The notes under the pieces: model-generated
Databases searched by the model: none
The model's input: only the letters and a program-made list of their open reading frames with translations
Told to the model about the DNA's origin: nothing
Part shown: positions 11,181 through 22,519 of the stretch, piece by piece
Layout: each line of letters opens with the position of its first letter
Numbering within the stretch: the first letter of the stretch is position 1
DNA from: Dryococelus australis
Lineage: Eukaryota; Arthropoda; Insecta; Phasmatodea; Phasmatidae
Length of the DNA stretch: 64,000 nucleotides
Direction: 5' to 3'
NCBI GenBank assembly: GCA_029891345.1
Contig: CM057009.1
Span: 294,253,966 to 294,317,965, forward strand
Made by a program: the position numbers and the translations under genes

Positions 11181-12947
11181 CAGTGGTACCACGTTATAAT
11201 GATACTCAACAATGGCAAAATAAATTATCGCTGTAGTGAGTTATCACTATAAAAAAATGTACTGTAACCCATAATTTTTGTTAGAGTATCAGGTATCGGT
11301 ATCTGCCGATACTTGGTATCAGCTGATCCTTAACCTTTTTCCTATGTATCTGTATCGGGCATGGTATCAGGCTGATATATTAGTATCATCATAGACAATG
11401 AAATTGGGTTATTACTTCCTTTAGACACAAAAATTATATGGTGTGGCTGTACAACATACAGTATTGATTACTTGTGCAATAATTTGTTCACTCACGTTCA
11501 TAAAATAACCATCCCACGTGCATAAAATGAAACAAGTTGGAGCTTGGCCATAGAAGCCATCCATCCTGCGTTAACGAATGCTGTAAAACTAGGCGTGTGT
11601 GGCGACAAGTTAATAAAAAAAAATCAAGAAGTTTGGCGGTCTGACAGCGGCATTATGTAATGACCAGCTGGCGTGACCTTGCTTTCTCCTCCATTCTTTC
11701 CCCCCTCCACCCTTCAGGTTAAGGCTAAACATGAGGGAGTTAGCTGACTACCAATCAGCGTGCTACTTCACTCTTTGTCTCTCTCTCTCTGTCTCATACA
11801 CAAAGCCCTGAGAATGCTGAACTTGCCTCTCCCTACTACCCTCTTCTTCCTTCTTCACTACTGCTGACTCTCTCCCCTCTCATGATTCTCTTTCTCCTCC
11901 TGTCTCTCAGCCTTCTAACCACTTCCCCTTCATCTTTGTTTCCTCGGCCTTTGCCTGCTTCCATTCTCCACCCTGTCCGAGAGACTCGCTCTTAGCTCGC
12001 CAACACCACACTTCTCTCTCGCACGTTCACAAAGCAAATAGCAGTCCCATGTGTGACATGCTAAATTTTTGTAATGGAAAGGGCTGGCACCACAAACATA
12101 TGTTACTTTCCCGTTCTAGTCCAACCCGCGAACAACACAGGTATCTGTTCAAACGTAAACAAATGTAGCTTTATGGTAGGTTAGAAAAATATTTGGACAA
12201 TCAGGAATAATATTTTGAAGGAAATGAAAAATATCAACATTGAAAACAGACATTAACAAAAAAATTTTAAATTACTGATTTTAACTTGCTTTACTACAGA
12301 AAAGTACAAATTACTGCCATATGTTTACAATTATTTTACTTAGGCACAAAATGTACAAAAAATATTGACCAATATCATATCATCTCGCCGCCGCCTCCTC
12401 GCTACCCACTCCTGGCCTCTCCTCCACTTCCTCCTATCCTCGCCAGATGCTCCACATGCCCCACCCCCCAATCTTACATTCAATGCGCCGTCACTACCTA
12501 CATTCAACAATACCTATCATATCCCCCCCCCCCCCCAGGAAATAACATCCAACATCATCCCGCACCTTTTCTTGTCATTGTCTAGCTTCCTTTCATACCT
12601 CTCCCCTTCGTACCCTCTTACTTTTTCCTCACTACTCCACCCGCACACACCTATTCCCCCGCAACAACATCTGATGCGATTGTCGATATGCAACACAGAC
12701 TAACAAAGGCTGGCGTGAGCGTGGCAAATGGATGGATGTCATGTGTGATGCCACCTGTTTAAACATTCTAAAAATATAAGTTTACAAATGTTCCTATCGC
12801 TATATTGAAAGGTTACATGAACAGATTTTTGTTATAAACAAAGTTAAGTACGTTTTTAACGATAGGGCAAATGACAGTGCATTAAAAAAATATTGCAATA
12901 GCGGACATGATGCTATACGCCATACTCGCAATAACGCGGTTCCACTG
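11181..12947. mobile_element. Pogo-like non-autonomous DNA element, copy 1
   Basis: About 1.77 kb, bounded by CAGTGGTACCACGTTATAAT and the inverse of CAGTGGAACCGCGTTATTGC, with TA on each side. These ends resemble those of pogo/Tigger elements. The interior has no transposase. It carries long C/T-rich stretches (about 11690-12000 and 12375-12660) whose proline-rich frames are by-products of base composition. A second copy lies at 25294-27577. This copy sits exactly against the end of the Tc1-like element. Confidence 0.8.
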
Positions 12948-13499
12948 TATATTGCATTAATTTGTCAGAAGTGTACTAAAATAATATACCCTAGAAAATT
13001 ATAACAGACCACTCCATATGCACAACACAGGCAAGAGTGTGAGAAACAATCTAGTGGCAAGATGCAACATTATAATAAATGTTTGTTAGCAAGAATTATT
13101 CAAGTAATACATATTTATTAAGTTCTAGTGATAATATCTTGTTCATAATATAAATTATGATCATACTATAAATATTAAAAATTGCATGATCGTGTTGCTA
13201 CGTGTGTTGGATGGCAGCAGTGATGCCACCATAATGCTTTTTTGCTGAAATGCATAAGCCATCTGGCATTTGTCTATATTGTACTTGCAACAATTTCAAA
13301 GCACATACACACTTATATAAACAATGTGCTGTGAGTCCAAGCTATGTGGTTTGACAACTTATTTCACAAACCTTTTTCAACACTGGGACCTTACATTAAC
13401 TAGTAAGCATCCTTTACTCCATATTATGTTTTACGGGGCATACTACGTTCTGCTAGCAAGCCTGAAAAGTACATGATATAGATGAACAGTAATATACAT

Positions 13500-13733
13500 G
13501 AGTGAAGAGATTTGGGCAGCTATTAACAGCGAGGTCTTGAGAGCCGATGAGGGTGATTGAGGAATGGGGTAGCGCCAGAATGAAACGGAGGGGCAAACAG
13601 GAATTCCCTGAGAAAAACCACCAGCGGCATCATCCGGCACAATCCCCACATGAGAAAATTAAGGTGGGATTGAACCCGATTCACCTTGATAGGAAGTGAG
13701 CAAGCTAACCACTCAGCCACCACAGACCCCAAC
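13500..13733 (-). repeat. tRNA-derived SINE
   Basis: Read on the minus strand, the head has a clear RNA polymerase III A box (TGGCTGAGTGGTTAGC, 13704-13719) and B box (GGTTCAATCCC, 13666-13676) at tRNA-like spacing. A body beginning TCATGTGGGGATTGTGCCGG follows. This matches the general design of insect tRNA-derived SINEs. The left limit is approximate. Confidence 0.6.
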
Positions 13734-14032
13734 AGTAATAAACAGGGTCTGTTTTGTGTTTTTTAGCTTATTTTTGATTCTAAAAGGAAAATGTATGTAT
13801 TATTTAATTTTATATAACAGATAAAGAAAGTACAATTTCATGAAATTGGAAACAAATGACCTTGTCACGCAAAAAATTACTTTTTATTGAAGTACATAAT
13901 CAACAACTTACCCTGAAAACTGAATTACTTTTAGATTTGCTTACACATTTCAATTAACATTTATTTTTTGACACACAATATTTGTTGTTGATACATCTCA
14001 TTCACTTAATAGTTTTACACATTATTGAAATA

Positions 14033-16180
14033 CAGTAGAGCCATGGATATCCGAGCCCCGACTAACAGAGTTCCGGGTTAACCAAGATAAAAAAAAACTT
14101 GTACGTACATAATTAAAGCATATTAAGGCCATTGGTTTCATATTGCACATGTAGTATGTATTGTATGAGCACACGCCCAGGCGAGACAATGCAGAAGTTG
14201 GAGAGTAGCAAGTGGTAGTGGCGTACGTGACATTTCCCAAGGTCTTTGGCATTGTCTGTCGGCTGGTTAAGGGATGAGTCACCCACTCGCCACATGTTCG
14301 CCCGTGCCGCGCCACTCTCTTAGCCCCAGTTCTGCTTGTTTACTGAACAGTTACAGTTCGCTGACCTCTCAGTTCGATCGTCTTAGTGTTTTTTGTAATA
14401 CTGCTGTCAACGATTAAGCATTACCATAGGCCTACGAAGTGTGTTGTGTCATGTTTGTAGATTTCTTACATAATGAGTAAAAAGTGGAAGAGAACTGTTG
14501 TGACATTGAAGACTAAATTAAATGCCATTTAAAGACTGGATAAAGGAGGGACAATTTTAAAAAGTCACTGCAGATTCGGGTGTGGGAGCAGTAACTGTTG
14601 GAGACTGGAGAAAGAAACAGGCCGAAACCGAAAAATGGTGCTCGCAAAAGGTTAATGGAAATGACAACAAACAAAAAAACTATGAAGACTGGACAGTTTG
14701 AAAAAACATTTGAGTGCCTTATTTGTGTGGTTTACACAACTACGGAGCAAAGGAAGTCCTATGAGTGGGCCTGTATTACAGGAAAAGGCTATTGAATACA
14801 ACACAATATTTAAAGATGGAGATGAAGAATTTACAGTGAGCACAAGATGGCTTCATCATTGGAAAGAAAGGTATGGAATAAGGGAGCTTAATATTTCTGG
14901 TGAAAAGCTATCATCTAATCATGAAATTATAGTAACTTTTAAAAACAAATTTAAAGCTGTGATTGAACATGAAAATTTTTATTACAACAGATCTTCAAAT
15001 GTGACGAGACAGGCTAAAAATACTGCATGCTTTTGAATAAATATCTCGCTTCTAAACAGGAGGTGTCTGCTCCTGGTTTCAAGAAATCACAAGAAAGGGT
15101 AACACTCGTGGGTTGCTCAAATGCTGATGGGAGTTGTAAGTTAAAAGTTATTGCTGATAGGAAAATCTACCAAGCCCAGAGCATTCAAACACGTTTCTAT
15201 TCCTAGCCTGCCTGTGATATACTGAAATCAGAAGAGTTCTTGGATGGACACTAACATTTTTAAAGATTACTGCCCTTCTCATCCTGATACTTAAGAAATG
15301 TTTCTGGTGAAGACAATGTTTTTACCCCCAAATGTCACCCGTCTTCTCCAGCCCATGGAGCTGGGTATTTTGGAAAACCTTATAAGGAACTACAAATGCC
15401 AGTATTTAAAACTCTCATTCGTGAAATTGATGAAGGAAAATATGTGATACAGAACCTGAAAGAAATAACAATTAAAGATGATGTTTACATGGCAGCTGAA
15501 TCACGTGGGATGAGGTGAAAACTCTACTCTTGAAAAGTCGTGGAGGAAATTGTTGAACATCTTAAACACTCAGGAAATTATGCCTTTGGAGAATGAAAAT
15601 GCAGACAACTTTGTACAGTTAAACCAAATAATTCCTGCAACTGAACTGATCAACGAAGACGACGTAGCCGAGTGGATCAATATAGATGATCAAATGGAAG
15701 TGACTGACGACATGATTGTAGAGGCAGTGAACAAAGAGGTTGAAGGCAATTAAGACAGTGATGATGAACACAGTGATGTTGTGCCAGTTAAAATTTGTCA
15801 TGGTGTTGGCTTCAAAGTTATAGAAAAGACTATTGAGTACCTTGAGCAACAAACAGAAACAATATCAACTAACCTACTGCTACGGTAACTGCGTGAAAAG
15901 GCAGCAAAGAAGAGGGAGAGTTCCATTAAGCAGACGAAACTACAGGTCTATTTTATGAAATCATTTTTTACAATGATGATGTAAGTTTTTTAATGTATGT
16001 ACATTACAAATTTTCTCTTATGAAATTTATTTTAAAACTTTAATTTACAAAAGACAATTAAACATGCTGTACCCTAATAATAATCAATACTGTATTTATT
16101 TTACAAGTCCGTATTATCTGAGTTTTTGGTTATCCGAGGTCAGCCTGGTCCACATTAGCTTGGCTAATCAAGACCCTGTG
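14033..16180 (+). mobile_element. Tigger-like (pogo) DNA transposon
   Basis: About 2.15 kb between CAGTAGAGCCATGGATATCC at the left, preceded by TA, and a diverged inverse copy at the right (GGTTATCCGAGG, then AGACCCTGTG, followed by ATA). It contains a decayed jerky/Tigger-type transposase. Length, TA target and end sequence all agree with the Tigger group. Confidence 0.8.
14474..15983 (+). pseudogene. Tigger/jerky-type transposase pseudogene
   Basis: Begins MSKKWKRTVVTLKTKLNAI and hits a stop within 20 codons. This is the CENP-B-type N-terminal helix-turn-helix. A second DNA-binding segment (FVWFTQLRSKGSPMSGPVLQ) runs from about 14725. The first catalytic motif CDETG is readable near 15000, followed by APGFKKSQERVTLVGCSNAD. 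The motif LPPNVTRLLQPMELG, around the last catalytic region, lies near 15330. The C-terminal tail (LREKAAKKRESSIKQTKLQV) ends near 15950. At least several frameshifts and stops make it non-functional. Confidence 0.85.
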
Positions 16181-16717
16181 ATACATTTGTCTATTCTTAC
16201 AGCCTGTTTGACAGGTGTCTTACAGCTCTCATACTGTAACATGTTGCATATTCTGATATGCTTACATTAAAGCAGCTTTTCCAAAAATATTCCCCCTGAT
16301 AATTTATATTCTGTGACAAATAGTTAAAAATATACAGAGACAATAAAATCAATTATGGGAAATTATTTAATACTTAACAGTTTCTCCACAATCTTATTTC
16401 ACATGTGATATAAGCTGAAATATGTCTGAATAAGGAAATTTACTCCAACCAGAAAGATGGCTAAGTACGATTATGAATAATGTACATAAAATTTATGTAA
16501 AACTCAGTTTAGAAAAGCTCAACCAAACTGGAAATTCACTAATTTATCTCATATTTGAGTATTCATAAAGTATCTGCACAAATAGCTAATAAATAACTCA
16601 ACGAATAAATTTTACATGTTCAGGAATAACATTTTGATTTGGATCAAATTCTGCTTTATTTCGTGATATATCTTGTACATTGCATAGCAGTGTTATAGAG
16701 AATAATAAAAGGTATTA
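16181..16717. other. Intron sequence between two pogo-like elements
   Basis: AT-rich, with no recognisable gene or repeat. Confidence 0.5.
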
Positions 16718-17832
16718 TAGTGGAAACTCTATCAATTGAATTTCAGGGGACCAACATAAAAATTCTATAAATGCAGACATTCTGTAGATGTGGACTAGAC
16801 ATACATCATCAAAGAAAAAAAAATCATTAAACTTTATGTTGAACACATTGATGGCAGGCCTATGCTAGGTATTTGTCACGCATAACTTACATAAAACAAT
16901 GCAAATGGGAATATTAAAGAAAACATTCATAATACAATAGAACCCTGTTAAAAAGTTCTCAAGGGAACCAAGAAGTGTTGACCTTATATATTAAAAAAAT
17001 ACTAACAATCCATTCAATTTTTTCTGGTATTCATACTCAAACTTAATAAAAACAGTATTTAAACATCTCTTTTGAAACCTCATGCCCAGAAATAGCTGCC
17101 AGCGTACAAGTATTATCCATAAAGCAACTAACAATAGTCACAGTTACCGTCTGAGAAATAAAAAAAATCTTCAATAATGTGATTGATAAAGTGCAATGAA
17201 TAGGGTTTCTTTAAATTTGCGTTGCCTTTTTTTTTTTGTTAAATTTCCGGACATATTTATTAGAGTTATATTTAGACCTCTATGTTTTCGTAATTTTCAT
17301 GAAAAAATATTGAAACGAAAACTTGCGAGTGTTGTTGGCAATGTTGCATCGGGAATCAACATCTCAAAAATATGGCACTGCCATTTCTTGTGGTTGCTCT
17401 GCTCCTCATTACCAACATGGCCACCACCATAAACACTGCAATTACTTGCTGAATATCTAACAAAACAACTACAGCATATATTTCATACACATATGTACTG
17501 TATTTCCACATTTTTCAGTTTTGTTTTGTATTTTGTGCTCTCAAAATATATGATGTGTCGTCTGAGACGTCTATTGTTATTATTTTTTGTTACACAGAAC
17601 AAGTTAAGTGCAACATTGCGACAAAATCAACAACAGGTTATTTCGGAAATTGTAAATTACATAAATAGAAGCAAACGGAGGGTAGTGAGACATAAGCGAA
17701 AACAGCGTGTGTTGAAAATTGATTTAATTTGCGTTATGTATTAGTATTACTTGTGCATGTTGGGACCACAGAAAATTTTCTCTGGACATGGACTTTCGAT
17801 CCATCCATGCTCGATGGATTGAGTTTCCACTG
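16718..17832. mobile_element. Pogo-like non-autonomous element, second family
   Basis: About 1.1 kb. Left end TAGTGGAAACTCTATCAATT; right end the inverse of CAGTGGAAACTCAATCCATC; flanked by TA. No transposase motif is visible inside. A further end-like sequence (CAATAGAACCCTGTTAAAAA) near 16935 may be a nested relative. Confidence 0.65.
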
Positions 17833-18038
17833 TAGTGTTATTTCATTTTACTGCTACTCCTCATTTAATCTTTTCTAGTGATGGAAGACAGGTCCAGAAC
17901 ACTTCAACAATGGCTCTGCTTGTAAGAAAATACCTCAAGGTGCTAAATGCCAAGGCTCAAACTAAGAGTCTACCAAAAAAACCATGGGTTATACCAAATC
18001 ACATCACTAAAAAAATATAAAATCATAGTAAAACTCAC

Positions 18039-18173
18039 CCATGGCCAAAAGGAGAAATAAAATAAAAGCAGCAATGAATTCTATTATCAACAATATTGCG
18101 TCGATTCAGTCCACTTTCATCACGTAGAAACCTTTCAAACTGGTCATCAATATACTGAATAATTGAACGAAAA
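18039..18173 (-). CDS. Sep1: Septin, mid-GTPase exon
   Basis: Third recognisable septin exon, 135 nt. It encodes [20 protein letters not shown], then [20 protein letters not shown] and PFGHG. The [25 protein letters not shown] block and the [13 protein letters not shown] strand are hallmarks of the septin GTPase domain between switch II and G4. The acceptor is GTTTCAG and the donor is GG|GTGAGT (phase 2). The sequence has no stop or frameshift and is strongly conserved, in contrast with the decayed elements around it, so the gene is probably active. Confidence 0.95.
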
Positions 18174-19489
18174 CTGAAACAAAATGAAAAATATACTAAT
18201 TAACTGAAACAAATACAAACTTACATTGTACTTATATATTAAACAAATACTTATCTCTGGCTAAAATACAGCAAACCCTTGATATAATAGACTCTTATGT
18301 GATTGATATTGTATTTAATAGAGCATGAGACATAAATTTATTCCAAATACGTCAACTGACATTCACAGGTTTATGGGGGGGGGGGGGGGGGGGGAGAAGG
18401 TGATCCTAAATAAGGATTTTTGCCAAAATTATAAGCAATTATTTTAGAATATTGGTGCATTTATATTGCTTAACTCTCACAGCAGTTACATACAAATATT
18501 TACCGAGGAAGAATTAACTCGGCAGAAACACATCACTATGGTAAAATATTTGCTCTCATAGTTGGTAAAAATAATTCTGTAGCATTGCCCTTTCTTCATT
18601 TTTGTCTACTGGCTGCTAATAAATTTTTAAATGCAATCAAACCTTGTAGTTTTAACTTACGTCCCATGTTCCCCTTAATGGAAAAATCATGAGAGAAAAA
18701 AATTGCCAAACCCCATTCCCTTTAATTTCATTAAGTTCATGGCCACCTCTGCAAAATGCTGAAGGTCGTATTTACTCCTAGAAAAATACAGGAAACCCAT
18801 ATTTTACAAGGTCTCACCATCCCAGGAATACACTTCAATTCACTGCAATATTAAAATCAATTTTTGTTAAATTCTTACAGGTTTTGAAATAAAAATCTAG
18901 AAAATGCACCACAAAACGTATTTGCACATGAAGTATACTCTATTCGCAGTTTCTTCAACCTTTTTGAATTAAACCTTTGAAAAATCACCCTAGTATGACG
19001 TGCTTGGTTATTTCCCAGATTTGCCATGTATCATGAACATTTATACTTTTGTTAACATAGAATACCTTATTTCTTATTAGATTAAACTTTCAATTATATT
19101 TTGTACATATATGATTATATTTTACATTTATAATTAATATAATAAAAACCGTGAGATTATAAGCATGTTGGTAAAAAATAGTTCTAATGCAAGCCATTAT
19201 TACACTGAGAGTGCATTAATATGGTGCACTGTCCCTTTGGTGTAATTTTCTAGAATCGGTTAAGCTTTGTTTACTTGAGGTGGAAGAATATACTGGAAAT
19301 AGAAGTTTAGCAAGGCTTCATAAAAGTTGGAAGTAATCATGAATGGAATATACAGATTTATTTTCAAAGGCAGGTATATTACAAATGAATGATAAAATGG
19401 AAGGGCAGTACAACATCCCCTAACACCAATTAAATTATAAATGCACGCTGAGCACCACATAACATTTAACAAGCACTGTGTCAATTTTC
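18174..19489. other. Septin intron sequence upstream of the mid-GTPase exon
   Basis: AT-rich, with a poly-G run at 18375-18394. A segment near 19300 (TTTAGCAAGGCTTCATAAAA) resembles one near 8735 (TTTAGCAAGGCTTCAGAAAA), so both are pieces of one dispersed repeat. No gene is seen. Confidence 0.5.
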
Positions 19490-20270
19490 AGTGTCCAGGA
19501 AGGAAAGAAAGGCTTACGAGATCACTTTCCTGTCGGTATGCATGTGTGTGTGTATGCATCCAATGTGTGTGTCCCCTATAAACTTCTGAACACCATAATC
19601 AAATTTCACCAAACTCGGTACAAATACAGTACTTGGTACAGACATCTGATTTTTATAGTTTATGCCTACACAGAGTAGTTACTTTCAAAATGGTTACGAT
19701 TTTAAAATTTAGGGTGATATGTTTTATCTCTGGAGACATTCAAACAATTTAAACACAAATTTTGGATGTATCAGTGCAGCATTTAAAAGATGGATATTGT
19801 TGTTGGTCAACCATTTTGGAAGATAGCACCACATGAAACAATATAAATCTTATTATATCTTTAAAACTACTAAACCAATTCTAGTAAAATTTGGCAAGTA
19901 ATACTATGGTAGGCTATGTAAACACATGTAATTTAATTTAGACACTTATTTTGAAATTGGCAGCCATACAAATATTTTAGGTTTATTTGGTATATCTACC
20001 ATTCCATTAGGGCAATTTCTACGAAATATTGTATCCTGAATGTATCTATTAGAAGAATCATACAATCCACCACATAGCCAGTTTCGTCAGTCATTTTGTT
20101 AGGTAGTACCACACAAATAAATACAGTTTTCAAGTAATATCTTTGGTAACAATTGACAGATTCCTATCAAATTTGGACAACATATAGTACTGTGACAGGC
20201 GATATAAAATTGTATGTTTTCAAGTAGGTCAGGCACTTACTTTCAAAATGGTGGCCATACAGCCATTTTA
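19490..20270 (+). repeat. Repeat with tandem units of about 280 bp
   Basis: Starts with GAAAGAAAGGCTTACGAGATC, also found at 24393. It contains repeated modules: CTTTCAAAATGGT-type stretches near 19683, 19943 (diverged) and 20235, and AGGTAGTACCACAC-type stretches near 19823 and 20102. The spacing is 260-290 bp. The units are diverged, and no long open frame exists. Confidence 0.6.
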
Positions 20271-20379
20271 CCTTAGTATGTTATATCGTTGACACCAAGT
20301 AATCAATTCCAACTTAAATTTGTATGCTGTGTGCAATTTCAAATACAACAATGTTATTTGCACAGTTAATGTATTGTGT

Positions 20380-20640
20380 TTAAATATTTTTAGAAACCTA
20401 AATTCAGTATTTAATTCAGTGAAAATTATTGCAAGTAACATTACTAATTGTCTCATTGCCTTTTTGTAACTTAAATAATGTGGTAAATAATGCTTTTAAT
20501 CTTAAATTTAGCACTCTTTAATTGAGTTATGTGTGTATGGTATTTATTTATGAAATGTGTTATATCATGGTAAATGTTTTCTATATTTTGATTTAATGGT
20601 TTAATAAAGCATGTGTTAATATGTTATATATGCTTTCAGT
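20380..20640 (+). repeat. Dispersed repeat, copy 1
   Basis: Shares blocks such as ATTGCAAGTAA and AATTGTCT, ending GTAAATAATGC, with 33430-33660 in the same order and orientation. Family unknown. Confidence 0.55.
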
Positions 20641-21479
20641 TTATTTAAACCTTGTCACTATTTTACAGTTTATATATTTTTCTTGTTTCTTTGCTTTCAA
20701 TACAGTTTTGGTCTCTACTTTCAAAGTTACATTTTTTATCTTGCTTGTTGCCTGCAGACCAGCGTGTCGTGCAATTGTTTTTCTGCTGTCTGGAAGTGCA
20801 CTGCAGCATTGTGAATTTCTCTGGTTGTTGCTGTCTGAGGCTCATCTCCACCTATCCTCCCTGCAGCCTGCGATTCTGCTTTTTTTTTGCCATACCCAGA
20901 CAGTTAGCTAGTAATTTTAGGAAAAATAAAAAGTCTTCTGTTCAAATGATATTTTTCTACAACTGTGTGTGTCTGGGCGTAATTAGCATATTCTGGACAG
21001 ACCGTGACATCTATCATCAAAAGTCTAACCTTTTTATTTGTTTATTGATTAGGTTCTCTGCATTCTTCAAGCACTTTTCACCTTGGTGTATTGCCAGCAT
21101 TATTGTGTTTTTGTTTTTGTTCGCCATCAAGTAACCGGCTCTAGACCAAGTAAATCTAAATTCGTGAGTTGTGTTTTTTTATCCAGTTGGTTTGGTGGTT
21201 CAACATGTAGTTCGTCACTTGGATATTTTTCTGTTTCTCCTCACTGCTGAATAACACTGCAGTTTTATAGTTCACTTCTCCTTGTGCAACAGTTATTTTC
21301 ACTCACTAATAAATTTTATTCATTTTTTTAGTGAGGATGTACATGCGAGTCTAACCATTTCTGCATGTGGTAGCCTAATTCTTGCTGCACATTTCAACTT
21401 TTGGTGTACATCACCTTCACTTTCCTTGCTGGTAGTGACGTAGTCAAGTTTTATTTGAACTCCTCTATGCTGCAGTCCG
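20641..21479. other. Intron sequence, no gene
   Basis: T-rich. Open frames here give hydrophobic, cysteine- and phenylalanine-rich peptides typical of random T-rich DNA. No domain or splice pattern supports a gene. Confidence 0.4.
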
Positions 21480-22085
21480 GTAGTGGATATGGAGTCATTC
21501 CAAGTGAAATCATAAAAGAGCTGGAGCTGCACCATTTTCTATTTTGATAAAAATTTGTTCCTATGTTACCCCATCTTCAAGGTGGAAGTAAAAGATTAAT
21601 TTTGATATTTAACTACAACAAATAGATGATGGCAGCAATTTTTCATCTACACTGCAAACACAATTTCACAGATTTCAGAGGTTTATGCAAATAGACCTAA
21701 TGTTTTTAGTAAGTGACATATTGTGGAGTTTTTATTGCCATTTAAAGCTTACATAATATATTTGTATTTTCAAGATGGGGGTCAGCTGCTTTCAGTATTC
21801 AGATGACTTTTTTACCCATTTTATACCCCACTCTACTCCACCAAAGTTGCATTTAGAGATCTGATCTTTTGTGAGCTTAGTGCCTACACACAGAAAAGTG
21901 TGCAACATCAAAATTATCTGGGTTGAAGACTTCCTTTCCAGAAAACAAAACAGTTTCAAACGTAGGAAAAAATTAAAATTTGCTGTTTTCGAAGCCAAAG
22001 AAAGTTATGTGGGAGACAAAATAAAAATTTGAGTTTTTTATAAAAGATACTCTTGATGAATAGCTATAGGGTGCAAGCTGTTAAG
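21480..22085 (+). repeat. Left inverted end region of the unassigned transposon
   Basis: Imperfect inverted repeat of 28685-29325. The outer end carries GAGTCATTCCAAGTGAAATC, a gggtcattcca-type end also seen at the right border. Both arms also share stretches around TTTTACCCATTTTATACCCC and GGTTGAAGACTTCCTTTC. Small indels are frequent. Confidence 0.65.
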
Positions 22086-22519
22086 TACATGGACCTCTGT
22101 TTTTAAATTTAATCTGTTGTGCATTATATACTCCCACTTCATTCTGAAAGTCACTAAACATTAGGGTGACAACGGGTACTACGTGTTAATACACTCTTTC
22201 GGCAGTGCAATGCAAAAACATTGAAAAATTCACAGTTTTGAAATTACATAAATAAATAAAAATGAAGAAACGTTTACTTACTGTACTGTAATTTGAAAAC
22301 TATAGACAGTTTAACTTCAAAATCAAAGGCAAAATTCACGAGATGTTTTAAGTCATGTTATTACATGGTACTCACTATGCAATGTCCAAAGTCTGAAGAT
22401 GAAGCAACTGTTTCATGAGATTGCATCATGCAGATAAGCACATGATTACATGCATCCTGTCTGGAGCTTCAGTCTTTAATTGCCTGTTCAGCTGGAATAT
22501 TTTGTATTCAATGCCAGTG

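Noticed and set aside
12286-12703. Proline-rich open frames
   Set aside because: They follow from C-rich sequence inside a non-autonomous pogo-like element; no domain, and overlapping frames are equally open.
20621-21134. Hydrophobic open frame of 160 codons
   Set aside because: T-rich DNA gives Phe/Leu/Cys-rich frames by chance; no conserved motif or splice support.
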